Origin: Sambucus nigra
Taxonomy: Eukaryota; Streptophyta; Magnoliopsida; Dipsacales; Adoxaceae
Assembly: GCA_949130495.1 (NCBI GenBank)
Contig: OX422210.1
Location: forward strand, 501,681,760-501,745,759
Length of the DNA: 64,000 nucleotides
Direction of reading: 5' to 3'
Position numbers and translations under genes: made by a program. The stretch's first letter is position 1; each line of letters begins with the position of its first letter. The notes below the pieces were generated by a model. The model was not told the origin of the DNA and searched no databases. It saw only the letters and a list, made by a program, of their open reading frames with translations. Shown here in pieces: positions 30,924-42,983 of this stretch.

Positions 30924-32605
30924 GCACTATATTTTAGACAAGTTGATTCTCGTTTGCTTGCACATGATTCTTCTCTTGACATATCATATAGATGATTGTG
31001 TTTGCATGTTTGTCATACGCTAGTTATGCTTTTTGATATATTTTTGCTAGCGTTGTGACATGTACTTTTTGTATTATTTTTTGCTTCTGAAAAATTTTGA
31101 AAAATATAAAAAGATTTTATTTTGATAAATTTTTTGAAAATCAAAAAAGATTTTTCGTATTTTGTTTACATCGTTTTCGAATGAACACTTAGGATGACCG
31201 AGTCACAATATCATTCCATTTATTCATGTGACTATTTGATAGTGTTTTGAGGCAATATGTCAATTCATCCTTGTGCTTTATAATGTTTGGAGTCATTAAG
31301 ATGTAATTAAGTGTTACTTCCTACATGTTTGACTCATGATTTTCTTTATTGCACACATGCACAAATTTTCTTGATTATTTTGCTTGTCTTATCACATGTT
31401 GGTTGGGTGTTTTCACTTCAATCATGTCCTTAAAACGAACCAATCACGATAAATTTTTATAAGGAAATTGTGCATATTAGAACCTTTTTGTGAGTTTGTG
31501 TGATTTATTTGAAAACGGTGAAGGGCTACGAAAGATTATTTTTTATCCTTTGTGATTAAGCCGCCGTTTAAATTGGACCTAAGAAATTGAGGAATTTTAT
31601 TACCCGGGGTCCAAAGAGGTTTAAAAGAGCCCGAAAAAAATTTGAAGGCAATAAAAAGAAATCCATGCCAATTATGGGCCATTTAGATTTTTTTGCACCA
31701 GTTCTCCAATGTTTAAGAATTTAGATTACCTCTAAAAGAAAATATATATGAGGGAGTTTGGTTGGAGATTTTAAAACGGGTTTGCACGTCCTTGAAATAT
31801 TTGAAAATGCGCTACATAGTTTTGGACGTTATTGGGGTGAAAATCGCTTTGACTTTGATTTTTTGATTTGCATAATACGGTGTCATCTAAATTCAACAAT
31901 TTTTACACCTAAGGATACTTTTGATGTTCATTCGTTAGGGGTACATATATGCATCATGAACATATGATTGATTGAGTTGATTTACCTATCGAATGTGTTC
32001 ACACCTATTGATTCCATTTCCATGACTTGGTTGTTTTAGTTTAAATCCATGGTGTGATTTTTTGTATCGTATTTTTTGTATGAAAATTTTGAAAAAATCA
32101 AAAATAGTTTATGAAAGTTTTTTTTGAGTAACTATTTGCAAGAGCGCGTTTGCCATTTGATTGATTCCTTGTTTTGAATACCGTGACACCCCGTCTTTGC
32201 TTGTTTGATTTTTTTCTTCTCATTTGTCTATTTGGGGACATAATAAAAATGGAGAGAAAGAATTATCATTTTATAGGGGAGTTCGAATTTTGGGGGAGTT
32301 TTGAAAGTTGACTTATGCCTTCATCATAAATTGTTATCTATGTTTATCTCATTTCAAACTCGATACGTCACTTGGCATTTCCTTTTTCTCATGTGTGTAG
32401 GTACTTCATTGATGATCATACGTTACACACCCTGATGAGAAAAGATTTTAGATTCCTGAAGAATTGAAGAACAAACGATGAAGACTTATTTAATTGTATC
32501 TTTCCAGTTTTGGATTCATGGAAGGGTAGATTTGTATAGGCAATTTTGGTATTTGATAATTCGGATATTTTTATATATGTACCGGCATAGACATAGGGGT
32601 AGATT
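30924..32605 (+). other. Sirevirus 3' non-coding region with several polypurine tracts
   Basis: AT-rich and without a recognisable gene. Near the end are G-rich purine tracts: ATAGGGGAG near 32272, TTTTGGGGGAG near 32289, and CATAGGGGTAGATT at 32592-32605, which abuts the LTR. Multiple tracts before the 3' LTR are a described Sirevirus trait. The reverse complement of much of this region recurs in the 3.2-kb array (for example 50210-51460). Confidence 0.7.
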
Positions 32606-33640
32606 TGTAAGGACATTTTTCTCATGTCCAACATGTTACATTTGTGTATGTCGTACGCCGCTACATTTGGCCCATCACCTCACGATCTCACATGACGGCC
32701 TCAATCCGAATTCTGAAAATCAAGCATTCAACATCTCCATCATGTGTCCCACATCTGCCTCAACGACTTCACGTTCCATGATTTTAGGGACTTAATGCAA
32801 GTGGTATGCAAGAGAAGTCAAAACAGTAAAAGAAGGTAAGATATTGAAGTTCAAGAGAATTTTTGTAATTTTATAGCCACCGTTTGGAGGTCTAGTCAAC
32901 TTGAAAGTTGTAGAGCTCGCCGCAACAAAGATACTGGAAGAAACAGAACCTTAATTTGAGCTACGGTGAAGAAGTTATGGCCTTTTGAAAATGGAGAAAA
33001 ACCTTTAGAGAATGCTGTGTATTTTGACCCCACATTCCAGCGTATTTCTGCGAACCGAAGCCAAACCGGTTCGGGGGGCGAACCGGTTTGCGGTACACCC
33101 GAACCGGTTTTGGGTACCTGACAATGGATAGAGTTTCAGAATTTTAAAATCACAAAACTCTTTATTGGTTTCCCTATAAAAGCCAACTTCGGGGGAGTTA
33201 TTTTTCAAGACTTGAAGAGACAATTTTTAGAGTTCTAATTGCTCTAGTCTGCATCTTTTTGAGTTCCAAGACTCATGTTTTGATTCACACATCCTTGCCA
33301 AATATTTAATAATCTTTTTGTAACCCAAGAACAAAACATTGAGTTTGTTCAACCCTTGTGGAGAAGTCGTTCTCTTCTTCATTGCTGCCCTCCTGGAAAG
33401 GGAAAGTTCCAGCAGACGACATAGGAACCGACACCTGCGTGTATTTCTATGTCACACTGTATTTCTAGCCGTTTCTTTGGAGGTTTGACGAAGAAACCTT
33501 GCATTACACTTGTGGGTGATTATCAGGTTGTATGTAAGTCAATGGTCTTGTAAATTCTTTAAAGTTCTAGAAATAAAAGGTTTTACCCGAAAAGGTTTTT
33601 TTCCTTAAACTTATGTCATGTGATTCATCTATTTATGGTT

Positions 33641-33676
<36 letters not shown>

Positions 33677-33793
33677 TAGATGCATGATTAGGTCCTGAAT
33701 TTATTTGGTTTAAAAGTAGACTCTAATTAAATAAGGTTTACTTGGAAACTTGAGAATTTAATTTAATCAAGTATCACACCGTCGCACTTTGCA
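32606..33793 (+). repeat. Sirevirus 3' LTR (complete)
   Basis: 1188 bp, starting TGTAAGGACATTTTTC and ending CGCACTTTGCA. It carries GAACCGGTTC-type palindromes at about 33064-33113, a (CA)n tract at 33643-33673, and TTTAGATGCATGATTAGG near its end. It aligns closely with 43854-45022. Confidence 0.88.
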
Positions 33794-35363
33794 ACTCCCC
33801 TGCCGAAGACAACCCACCTGTGCCCAGCCACCTTCTCCCGACCCAACCAATCCCAAAACCTGGTTTCAATTAAACCTGAACACCATCGGCGCCCACACCC
33901 ATGTCCGATCACAACCTACCCATTTCAACCCATGAAACCCCCAAACCCAATTCTCCAATTAAAGCCATGATCTCACCTGTCAAATGCCAAAGCCAAAAAT
34001 CAAGACCAAGTCAGCCAAAGCTAAAACCCCACTTATGCCATTTAGCCCCAATATCCAAAATTCCCCCAACTAACTCTTTTACCCCAACTTTCCATTATAC
34101 ATCTTTAACTAAATCAGATTTATTCCAATCCCCTCACCCACATGACCTCACACCTCTCTTACCTCATGTATACACACCCCATTCCCATGCACATTAAACC
34201 CTCCCAAAATACCCTAGCTCCATGACACCTACTATTTAAAGGAAGAGAGAGCCTTTTATCAAAAAAAGGAAGACTAGAGAGAGAAAGCTAGAGATAGAAA
34301 ATTCTAGAGAGCTTTTAGAAATTTTTGTAGAAAGTAGAATTAATTTTTTAGAAATTGCTTTTAATTTTTCTTGTAGTGCTTGTAATTGAGAAGAAGTGTT
34401 GAATCAAAGTGAAGATCAATTTCATTTCTCCTCTAATTTGGTTTGATTTCCTTTTCTCTTAAATTTCAATTTCATTTAGTTAATTTTTATTCCATTGTTA
34501 GTTAATTGAATTATGACTATGGTTGGCTAATCACTCCATTCAAGGAGTGAAATGAAGCCCCATATATTCAATTGAATGTATTGATTAATATAGGTTACTT
34601 TGTTCCATTTAGTAGATTTTTCTTCTCATTCCTACTTGAGTTTATGCATTGAGAAATGGTAAACTATCCTTGAGAAAGGATTAAAATCTAATAAACTCTT
34701 AATTTGTGGATTCAAACTAGAGATAGAATGGACCACTAATTAGAGTATATTACATTTGATATTACTCATACATTAAAATTTTGTTGGATTTATGATTTAT
34801 TATATGAATCTACTCTAATGAGTGATTAATATAATTTTTCTAAATCAATTATTCAATTGAGTTGTGGGAATGAAAATTAGATTAACTAAATTTATATTAG
34901 TTTGTTTTGTCAAGTGATGAGAATTAATTGATAAGATAAGGTAATATTTGGAAAATTAGTAAACTAGAATAATCAACACATTTAATTGATATTGTGGTGG
35001 TGAAGTTTCATTCCTTGAATATTTCTCAAATTTAAGTTCATATCACTTTTATTACTTAGTTCTTATCTAGCACACTTTCTAGTTGGTTGTTTTCATCCCA
35101 CATTTAATTTAATTTAGTTTAAAATCATCACCTCACCCATTTGTTTTAATATTTGAAAAAGCTAAAAAAAGTAAAATAAGTAAAAAAATCCCAAAAAGAA
35201 AACAGAAAGTGAAATACAATTCCGTTCCCTTTGCTTTACAACCTTGAAAGTGGATTGATACCCTTATTTACCACTACACTTGAGATTGTATTATTTTGTA
35301 GGTATTATAAGGTTTTGACTAACTTGGCTTGTAACAACGACATTATAAAAAGCAAAGTTATCA

Positions 35364-36766
35364 AATGGCGCCATTGCCGTTCTTGGGATCATGAAGCACT
35401 CTGAGCAGATTTAATTTTGTAGTTCATTTATTTTTTGCACTTTGTTATTTTTAGTACCATTTTTGCATTTGATTAGAAGGATTGTATTAGGACTTTATTA
35501 TTTGGCTTGTATTGCAGTGCACAGAGACACCATTTATTTTTTTTCATTTTAAAAATTTGTAATAATTAATTGCGAAGATAAGCGTGATAGGGAAACCGGA
35601 CAAGGTAGAGAGAGGGCGTCCAAGGCGAGGAAAATAAGTCTCTCTACCTTAGGTCGGTATGACTGCTGGGGTCGGCTGAGATAGGCATAATCTCCCCTCG
35701 GTCGACTCAACTCTTTCGGCACCCCACGACCTAAAAATCGTGGGTGGTACATCTCTTATACCTTCGCGCCCTCTTGTTAGCAAGTTCATACCTTGTGTGC
35801 TCCTACGTGCTCTTGTGTGATTTAATTCTTGCATTTAATTTTGAATGAAATGATGAATTAAATTGATTAAGACCTACGCCCGGTCACTCACGAGAAGGGA
35901 TTTCATCACCCAACTCACTCACTTATCCTTTGTGTGCTACCCTAGCTATCACTAATTTAAAATCAATCAACTAGATAGCCTCATAGGATAAGGTTTTTGT
36001 AGGCCCATTTTTTTTATCATTTTGACATGTAGGATAACCCGTAGAGTCCTCTCCACCGGGCAAACCCTCGAACGGTTCTCTTTGCGGCACGAAAGTGTCC
36101 TGGGAAACTGGATTTTAAGTGCGGCCTCCCAGTAAAACGGGTTTGTGCTGTCCCCAGCGTTGTACCGGCCGATCGTTTCGTCGTAGTAGCTTTGTGGCGA
36201 ATCTTTGTGGCAAGACTCTTGTCATTGTGTGATCAAAGTAGGAACACACATTTTGTAAAAGGCGATCACTCATATAAATTTAGTGATTTTAATCGCCCAT
36301 GAATTTCATTAAAATTTGACTACCCCTTTCATTAATTTTCAAGATAAAATAATTTGGTTATGTGCTAGTTAGGATTTCTTTTCCTTGACTTGTGTGTGTC
36401 CAATTCCTTTCCCGATAGTCCGTTTTAGTGAATTCGTCCAAATTCTTAAAGTCCAAATTCCCACCCCACCCTTTTCTTCCAAAAAAATCCAAAAATATTT
36501 TCTTCTATTTTTCTCAAAAACTCAAAAATATTTTCTTCTTTCTTTCCAAAACAAAAGCAAAACTCCAAAAATATTTTCTTTTTCAAAACATCATAAAATC
36601 CAAAAAAACAAGACGAGTTAATCATCGATTAATTCGTTCACATAGTCTTTCTCCCGTCTTATCCACGTTAGGAGAACCAAGTGTTCCTCTTTCTTTTTCC
36701 ATTCCACCGATCACTTCTAGTTGTCCCCAAGTCGACATCTCTATTCCCACAATTCATCCACCCACC
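35364..36766 (+). other. Athila primer-binding site and leader
   Basis: TGGCGCCATTGCCG starts at 35366, three bases after the LTR (tRNA-Asp type, diverged after base 14). The ~1.4-kb leader has no plausible gene. It includes a small hairpin (CCCACGA...TCGTGGG, about 35722-35745). The long open stretch in its last 340 bases leads into gag. Confidence 0.75.
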
Positions 36767-38150
36767 ATGGCTGAAGAGCATGCCTTAAGGGACTATTTTG
36801 CTCCGATAATGACTACCCCACCATCTTACATAGTTTTCCACCCACCCCGGCAGTTCAATTCGAAATTCGCCCGATGACCATTTCCATGTTGCTAAGTTTC
36901 CACGGCCTTGAACGTGAGTCTCCATACACTCACTTGCGAAAATTTCTCACGGCTTACGCTACTTTCAAAAATCAAAACTTAGATGAAGAAAATGTTCATC
37001 TTCGCTTGTTTCCATTTTCTCTCCATGATAAAGAATCCATGTGGCTACATTCCTTGTCACCGGATTCTATCCATATATGGGAACAACTTGTGAAGAAGTT
37101 CATGTCAAAGTTTTATCCTATAAGTAAAACCAATGAGATGTGCCAAGCCATTCAAGATTTTCGCCAAAAGCCCACCGAGCAATTTTGTGAAGCATGGGAC
37201 CGTTTTCAAGATTATATCAATAGTTGCCCACATCATGATCTCGAGAAGAGTCGCCTCGTCCATAGTTTTTACAATGGTCTCATTCTTTCCTCTTGTACCA
37301 TGATTGATTCCATACACAAAGGCAAATTCATGCACTTAACTCCCACTGCCGCCTATAATTTTCTCCTTGAGTTAGGCGATGACTCCCAAGATTGGGAGGG
37401 CACAAATGAATTTTTGAGATTCGAGCCACCACTAGTAGGGAGCACTTTTGAGGTAAAAAATGATCCCGATTTTAAAACCTTGCTTCATGGCTTAACCACT
37501 TTGACTAAGACAGTTGATGCTCTCAGTTGGTCTATGCAACAAAATTTTTCTCTTTCTAAACCAGTGATGAATGTCAATGAGTCTAGTCCTTCTTGTCATG
37601 TATGTTTAAGTCAAGATCATTTATCTCATTCGTGTCCCCTTATTCAAGATGATCCCGAACCCACTCTTGCCCAAGCATGTTCCTTTGATACCACTAGGAA
37701 ACCCGCACTACTGCTATTTACTTACAATCCGAATAATATGAACCATACCTATTTTTCTTATAAGTAAGACAATCACCTTGCTCCATCACAACCACAACAA
37801 CATATTGGTGGTCCACTAGGGTTTCACCAAAACCCACAAAGGCAACATCGTCCTCCTATCCAACACCACCAATCACAAAATCAATCATCCCTTGTCCCCC
37901 AAGGAGGACCATCCCACCCCACTCATCAACTTGTCCATGTCCCACCTCCGCCCTACGAGTATTCCCAGCCACTTAGTTCTAACTGCGAGTTGGTCCCCCA
38001 ACCCCATTATGCCCCTCCACCTCAATCTTCCACCTCCTCTATTGAGAATCTTCTCACTCAATTTATCATGACTCAACAACAAACCACGCAAGCACAGACT
38101 CAAGCCATCCAAAGGCTTGAGCAACGTCTTACTCAGTTTGAGTCCGAGTG
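36767..38150 (+). pseudogene. gag: Athila gag, frameshifted
   Basis: The start ATG at 36767 (in CACCATGG context) gives M-A-E-E-H-A-L-R-D-Y-F. A frameshift near 36868 moves the frame to that of 36874-37767, which contains the capsid segment (F-H-G-L-E, W-L-H-S-L, W-E-Q-L-V-K-K-F, C-P-H-H-D-L-E) and a zinc knuckle C-H-V-C-L-S-Q-D-H-L-S-H-S-C near 37595-37636. After TAA at 37767 the same frame continues as a Gln/Pro/His-rich tail to a TGA near 38149. Gag would form the particle and bind RNA. Confidence 0.88.
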
Positions 38151-38259
38151 AGAGAAAGGTCATTTTCCGAGTCAACCCATTCCTAACCCTAAGGGAAATG
38201 GAAAGGAATCGGCTTATGAGGTTGGATCCACTTACACTCCACCCACATACCAAGAGAAC

Positions 38260-39239
38260 ATGAAAGCGGTGAGTTCTCTACGATCTGGTAAAAAGGTTGA
38301 CAATGGTGTTGATGATCCCCGTGATGTTACAATCCCACCCACCCCGAATTGCCCATTGGAACCACTCCCTAAGGTCCCACCACCCCATAAATCCACCGAC
38401 AATAAAGCCTATAAACCTACTGAGGTCACCACTGCCTTTACCCTAAAGCACCTTCCCCTCATAGGTTGACACCAACAAATAAATCTCAACAATTTGATGA
38501 GATCGAGCAAGTTTTTTAGAATGTTCACATAAACATTCCATTCCTCACTGCGATTCAACAAGTTCCATCCTATGCCAAATTCTTGAACGACTTGTGCACT
38601 GTTAAGCGACGGACGAATGTTCCTCGTGATGCCTTTGTCACTGAGCAAGCCACGTCCCACATCCATGAGAATGGTATTGTGAAATATAAAGACCCTAGTC
38701 GTCCCACTGTCTCTTGAATGTTAGGAGATAAATTCACTACTCGGGCTTTGCTTGATCTTAGAGCTAGTGTTAATTTTCTACCTTACTCTCTCTAACTTGA
38801 GTTAGGTTTACAAAACATGAAACCTACACGAGTTACTCTTTAACTTGCAGACCGTTCTGTAAAAGTGCCTAAAGGAATAGTTGAAGATGTTTTGGTGAAA
38901 GTGTTTGACTTTTACTACCCTGTGGAGTTCATCATCCTATACACTCCTACTCCCGACCCAACCAATATTCCTATCATTTTGGGTCGCCCCTTTTTGGCAA
39001 CTGCCAATGCCATCATCAATTATCGAGATGGGCCAATGAATCTTTCTTTTGGCAATATGACCGTTGAAGTCAATATTTTCCACCTCATGCAACAAAAGGC
39101 CGATGTTGATTCCATTGATGAGGTATGCATGGTTTATTCCTTAGTCCAAGAGATGTTGGATACCACCTACCCAGAAGATCCTATCCACCAATGTTTGGCT
39201 CACTTTGGGTCCAACTTTAATATTGATTCTTCCATCTAA
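38260..39239 (+). pseudogene. Athila aspartic protease region
   Basis: The active-site region reads A-L-L-D-L-R-A-S-V-N-F-L-P-Y-S near 38740-38790. Relatives have D-L-G-A-S, so the conserved Gly is replaced by Arg. Downstream motifs L-A-D-R-S-V-K-V-P and I-L-G-R-P-F-L-A-T-A-N-A are clear (about 38848-39005). Stops near 38516, 38716, 38793 and 38841 and a shift near 38466 disable the gene. Confidence 0.85.
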
Positions 39240-41095
39240 GAGGTATATGCCTTGTTAGATTCTACACCACTTCTGGACACTTCCACTTGGGCTCCTCCAT
39301 TTGAGCCTCTCCTTGTCGATACTCTTCTTTCTGTGGATGACCCGGTCAACCCCTGTCCCGATATTCTCTCGAAATCTGTTTCCGCTTCTAAGTCCGATGC
39401 CCTTCCTGAGCCACCACCTAGTTTGGAGCTTAAGCCATTACCTGCTGAGTTAAAATATACTTTCTTAGGCCCAAACCAACATCACCCCATTATTATTACT
39501 TCTGACTTAACACCGGATCAAGAAGAGCAATTGGTTCACACTCTCACTCAACATAGCACTGCTTTAGGGTGGACCATTTCTGACATTCAAGGTGTCAGTC
39601 CCAATGCCTGTAACCACCGCATTCATTTAGAAGAGAATGCCAAGACTTCTCATGAGCCACAACGCCGACTCAATCCGGCAATGAAAGAGGTCGTTCGAGC
39701 TGAAATTTTAAAATCGCTTGATGCTGGTATTATCTACCCCATTTCAGACAATCAATGGGTCAGTCCCATTCATGTGGTGCCTAAAAAATAGTGATGATTA
39801 GCTTGTGCCTACCTGCATACAAATCGGTTGGCGTGTTTGTATTGATTATAGAAAGCTCAATGTTGTCACTCGCAAAGACCACTTCCCTCTCCCATACATT
39901 GATCATATGCTTGAACGCTTAGCAGGCCATGCTTACTACTGCTTCCTTGATGGATACTCAGGGTAAAACCAAATTCCCATTGCCCCTGAAGACCAAGAAA
40001 AAACTACCTTTACCTGTCCTTTTGGCACATTTGCATACTCTCGTATGCCATTTGGCCTCTGCAATGCACCGATGACTTTTCAACGGTATATGATAAGTAT
40101 TTTTAGTGACATGGTAGAGCATTTTCTCGAAGTCTTTATGGATGATTTTTATGTGTTTGGTTCATCCTTTGAACAATGCCTATCCCATCTCACTATGGTC
40201 CTTCATCGTTGTCAAGAAAAGAAGTTGGTCCTCAATTGGGAAAAATGCCATTTCATGGTAAAAAAGGGTATTATTTTAGGTCATGTTGTCTCCAGTTCTG
40301 GTATTGAGGTCGCTAAAGTAAAAGTCGACTTGATTTCCTCATGCCCCATTCCTAAGTCTGTTAAGGACATTCGTTCCTTCTTAGGACATGCGGGCTTCTA
40401 CCGGCGCTTCATTAAGGACTTTTCTAAACTCGCGCGATATTTAACAACCCTTTTATCCAAGGATATCCCTTTTGTCTTTGATGAAGCATGTGTTGCCACC
40501 TTTGAGCTCCTAAAATCTTATCTCACTTCCGCTCCTATCATGCAACCTCCCAATTGGTCTCTCCCATTTGAGCTCATGTGTGATGCTTCTGATTTTTCAC
40601 TTGGTGTCATGCTTGGCCAAAGAGTTGACAAGCAACCATATGTCATCTCTTATGCTAGCAAAACCCTGTATGATGCTCAACTACATTACACGACCACCGA
40701 AAAGGAGTTATTAACGGTTGTGTTTGCTCTTGATAAATTTTGCTCATATTTCGTAGGTTCCCCTATCATTGTGTATACTAACCATGGTGCTCTTAAGCAC
40801 CTTCTTCATAAGAAGGATTCCAAACCACGATTGATACGGTGGATTCTCTTACTCCAAGAGTTTAACCTTGAAATTTATGATAAAAAAGGTTGTGAAAATG
40901 CTATTGCTGACCATCTCTCTCGCATTACTGTCACGTCTGACTGCGATCCTGTTCCCATTTCTGAGTCATTTCCCGATGAACAACTTTTTCCATCTCCACT
41001 TCACCTTGGTATGCAGATATTGTCAACTTTCTTGTTACCGATCAACTTTCTAATCATTAGTCGAAACAGGATCGATCCAAATTCATGGCAAACGT
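39240..41095 (+). pseudogene. Athila reverse transcriptase and RNase H
   Basis: The RT begins in 39252-39791 (L-D-A-G-I-I-Y-P-I-S and W-V-S-P-I-H-V-V-P-K-K), breaks at a TAG at 39789, and includes V-C-I-D-Y-R-K-L-N near 39840 and a stop in D-G-Y-S-G near 39963. The catalytic F-M-D-D-F lies near 40137-40151 in the long frame 40045-41097. RNase H follows (C-D-A-S-D-F-S-L-G near 40580, T-E-K-E-L-L near 40700). The T-D-H-x-A-L motif reads T-N-H-G-A-L, a changed catalytic Asp. The domain ends with A-D-H-L-S-R-I. Confidence 0.9.
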
Positions 41096-42299
41096 GAAGT
41101 TTTACTCTTGGGATGACCCATTTCTCTACAAGTATTTCCCCGATCAAGTCATTCGTCGATGTGTTCCCGAATGTGAACAACTCAGTATTCTGTCCTTCTG
41201 CCACAATAGTTCTTGTGGAGGCCACTTTGGCTCAAAGAAAACTGTCGCCAAAATTTTGCAAAGTGATTTCTATTGGCCTACCCTTTTTCACGATGCCCAA
41301 CAATATTACCAGGCTTGTTCCACTTGTCAACTCTCTGGGCATCTTTCTCGTCGTCATATGATGCCTCTCACACCCATCCTCATTGTTGAATTTTTTTATG
41401 TGTGGGGTATCGATTTTATGGGACCATTTCCATCCTCCCATGGTTTTTAGTATATTCTAGTTGGTGTTGACTGTGTTTCCAAGTGGATCGAAGCAATTGT
41501 TTTCCGTACCAATGACCATAGAGTTATGGTCCAATTTCTCAAAGAGCATGTCTTCACACGTTTTGGTACCCCCAAAGCTATCATTAGTGATTGGGGTATA
41601 TATTTTTATAATCGAGTCTTTGAACACCTTGTCAAAAAGTATGGTGTTACCCACAAGGTTGGTCTCTCTTACCACCCACATACTAGTGATCAAGTTGAGG
41701 TATCCAACCGCGAGATCAAGCAAATTCTTGAAAAAAACGTCAATCCTAATAGGAAAGATTTGTCCTTACGCTTGACTGATGCATTATGGGCATACCGTAC
41801 TGCTTACAAGACTCCAATTGGTATGTCTCCTCATCGTTTGGTCTTCGACAAGCCTTGCCACCTTCCTGTCAAACTTGAACATCATGCTTATTGGGCCGTC
41901 AAAGCACTTAATTTCGATATGGATAAGGAAGGCGTCCATAGGAAGCTGTAACTTAATGAATTGGAGGAAATACAAAATGATGCCTATGATTTTTCCAAAA
42001 AGTATAAGGACAAGATGAAGTGGATCCATGACCAAAGCATCATGCGCAAAGAATTCCACCCTAGTCAAAAAGTTTTGTTGTATAACTCTCGGTTGCATCT
42101 CTTTCCAGAGAAATTGAAAACCAGGTGGTCTGGACCCTTCATTGTTGAGTCAGTTACCCCTTATGGTGCCATGACCGTGCAAAATCCCAAGGATGGCGGC
42201 CTCTTTCAGCTCAATTGTCAATGCTTGAAGCCTTTCTTGGAGCTAGGCTCCACTCACATAGAACAGATTGACCTTGTTGACCCCATTTATAAAGACTGA
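41085..42299 (+). pseudogene. Athila integrase
   Basis: The zinc region (C-H-N-S-S-C-G-G-H-F-G-S-K, Y-W-P-T, C-S-T-C) spans about 41200-41330. The core keeps all three acidic residues: G-I-D-F-M-G-P near 41410, I-S-D-W-G near 41590, and V-E-V-S-N-R-E near 41700. The C-terminal part (W-S-G-P-F-I-V) runs to TGA at 42297-42299. Only two in-frame stops are seen (TAG near 41449, TAA near 41949) plus one frame change, so it is the best preserved gene of the element. Confidence 0.9.
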
Positions 42300-42983
42300 C
42301 CATTCAGTCTTGTTTGCGGGTGATTATCCCCCCCAATTTTTCTGCCACCCATTCTCTCCCCGCTTATCATTTCTTTTTGGGTGAGTTCCGATTGGTCTGG
42401 ATGAAGACATTAAACTTAGCACTATCGGGAGGCAACCCGCTTTTTCTGAGTATGAGTCTTATCCTGCTTGGGGGTAGTGTTTCACACCACCCAATGTTCC
42501 ATCATGCTTATAGACTTGTCCATATTTTGCTATCTCACTCATTTATTCAGGTTTCATTTTGGCGATATCTGTCCACTTCATTAGCGGTTGATCCTGGTAA
42601 TCTGTTTCCTACCTTATTCTCTCAATTTTAAAAAATCATTTTCCTTAACATCGAGGACGATGCTCCTTTTTGTTTGGGGGTGGGGAATTTTATCAAAATT
42701 TTGCCTTTTTTGAAAAAATTTGATTTTTAAACCTGATTTTTAAAATTTCGTGCAGTATCTTTCATCTCATTTATTGATGTGAATTTTTAATCATCCATCT
42801 TTCAAAAGTCTAGGAATCAAGCTTGGGAATATTTTTTCTGAGTAGCTTATGTAATACATAACAAGGTATTTTGCACTATCAATTTCTAGACTCAACAAAA
42901 ATTTGCGCACTTATCACGTCACTACGGTTTAGAATTGAAGAGTGTTACAATTCCCAATAAAACCTTAAGGATTACTAGTAGAG
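42300..42983 (+). other. Athila 3' untranslated region with polypurine tract
   Basis: No gene. TTTGTTTGGGGGTGGGGAA at about 42668-42687 is the Athila-type polypurine tract. The LTR start TGATAAGCAC is not found after it; about 300 bp of unrelated AT-rich sequence follows until LTR sequence resumes near 42984. A deletion or rearrangement removed the first ~250 bp of the 3' LTR. Confidence 0.7.

Larger units (their letters stand above)
29578..33793 (+). mobile_element. Gag-only, non-autonomous Sirevirus copy in the Athila 5' LTR
   Basis: A truncated 5' LTR (about 29578-29911) lacks roughly 850 bp of U3. The internal region (29912-32605) has two primer-binding motifs, one intact gag-type ORF and about 1.7 kb of 3' non-coding sequence, but no protease, integrase, RT or RNase H. 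The complete 3' LTR spans 32606-33793 (TGTAAGGACA...TTTGCA). The right flank ACTCC is the diverged counterpart of the GCTCC duplication around the solo LTR at 43854-45022. Such a copy would need enzymes from a full element. Confidence 0.82.
29115..35363 (+). repeat. Athila 5' LTR, split by a Sirevirus copy
   Basis: LTR sequence occupies 29115 to about 29577 and 33794-35363; the Sirevirus copy lies between. The second part contains a TATA-like box TATTTAAA (34233-34240) and an AT-rich R/U5 region. The terminal TGATAA and TTATCA are perfect inverted repeats. An ORF of 98 codons at 33901-34197 has a counterpart at 45049-45342 but shows no known domain. Confidence 0.88.

Noticed and set aside
35722..35745. 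Hairpin with stem CCCACGA/TCGTGGG
   Set aside because: Short, isolated and inside the Athila leader. No T-run or other context supports a terminator or small RNA gene.
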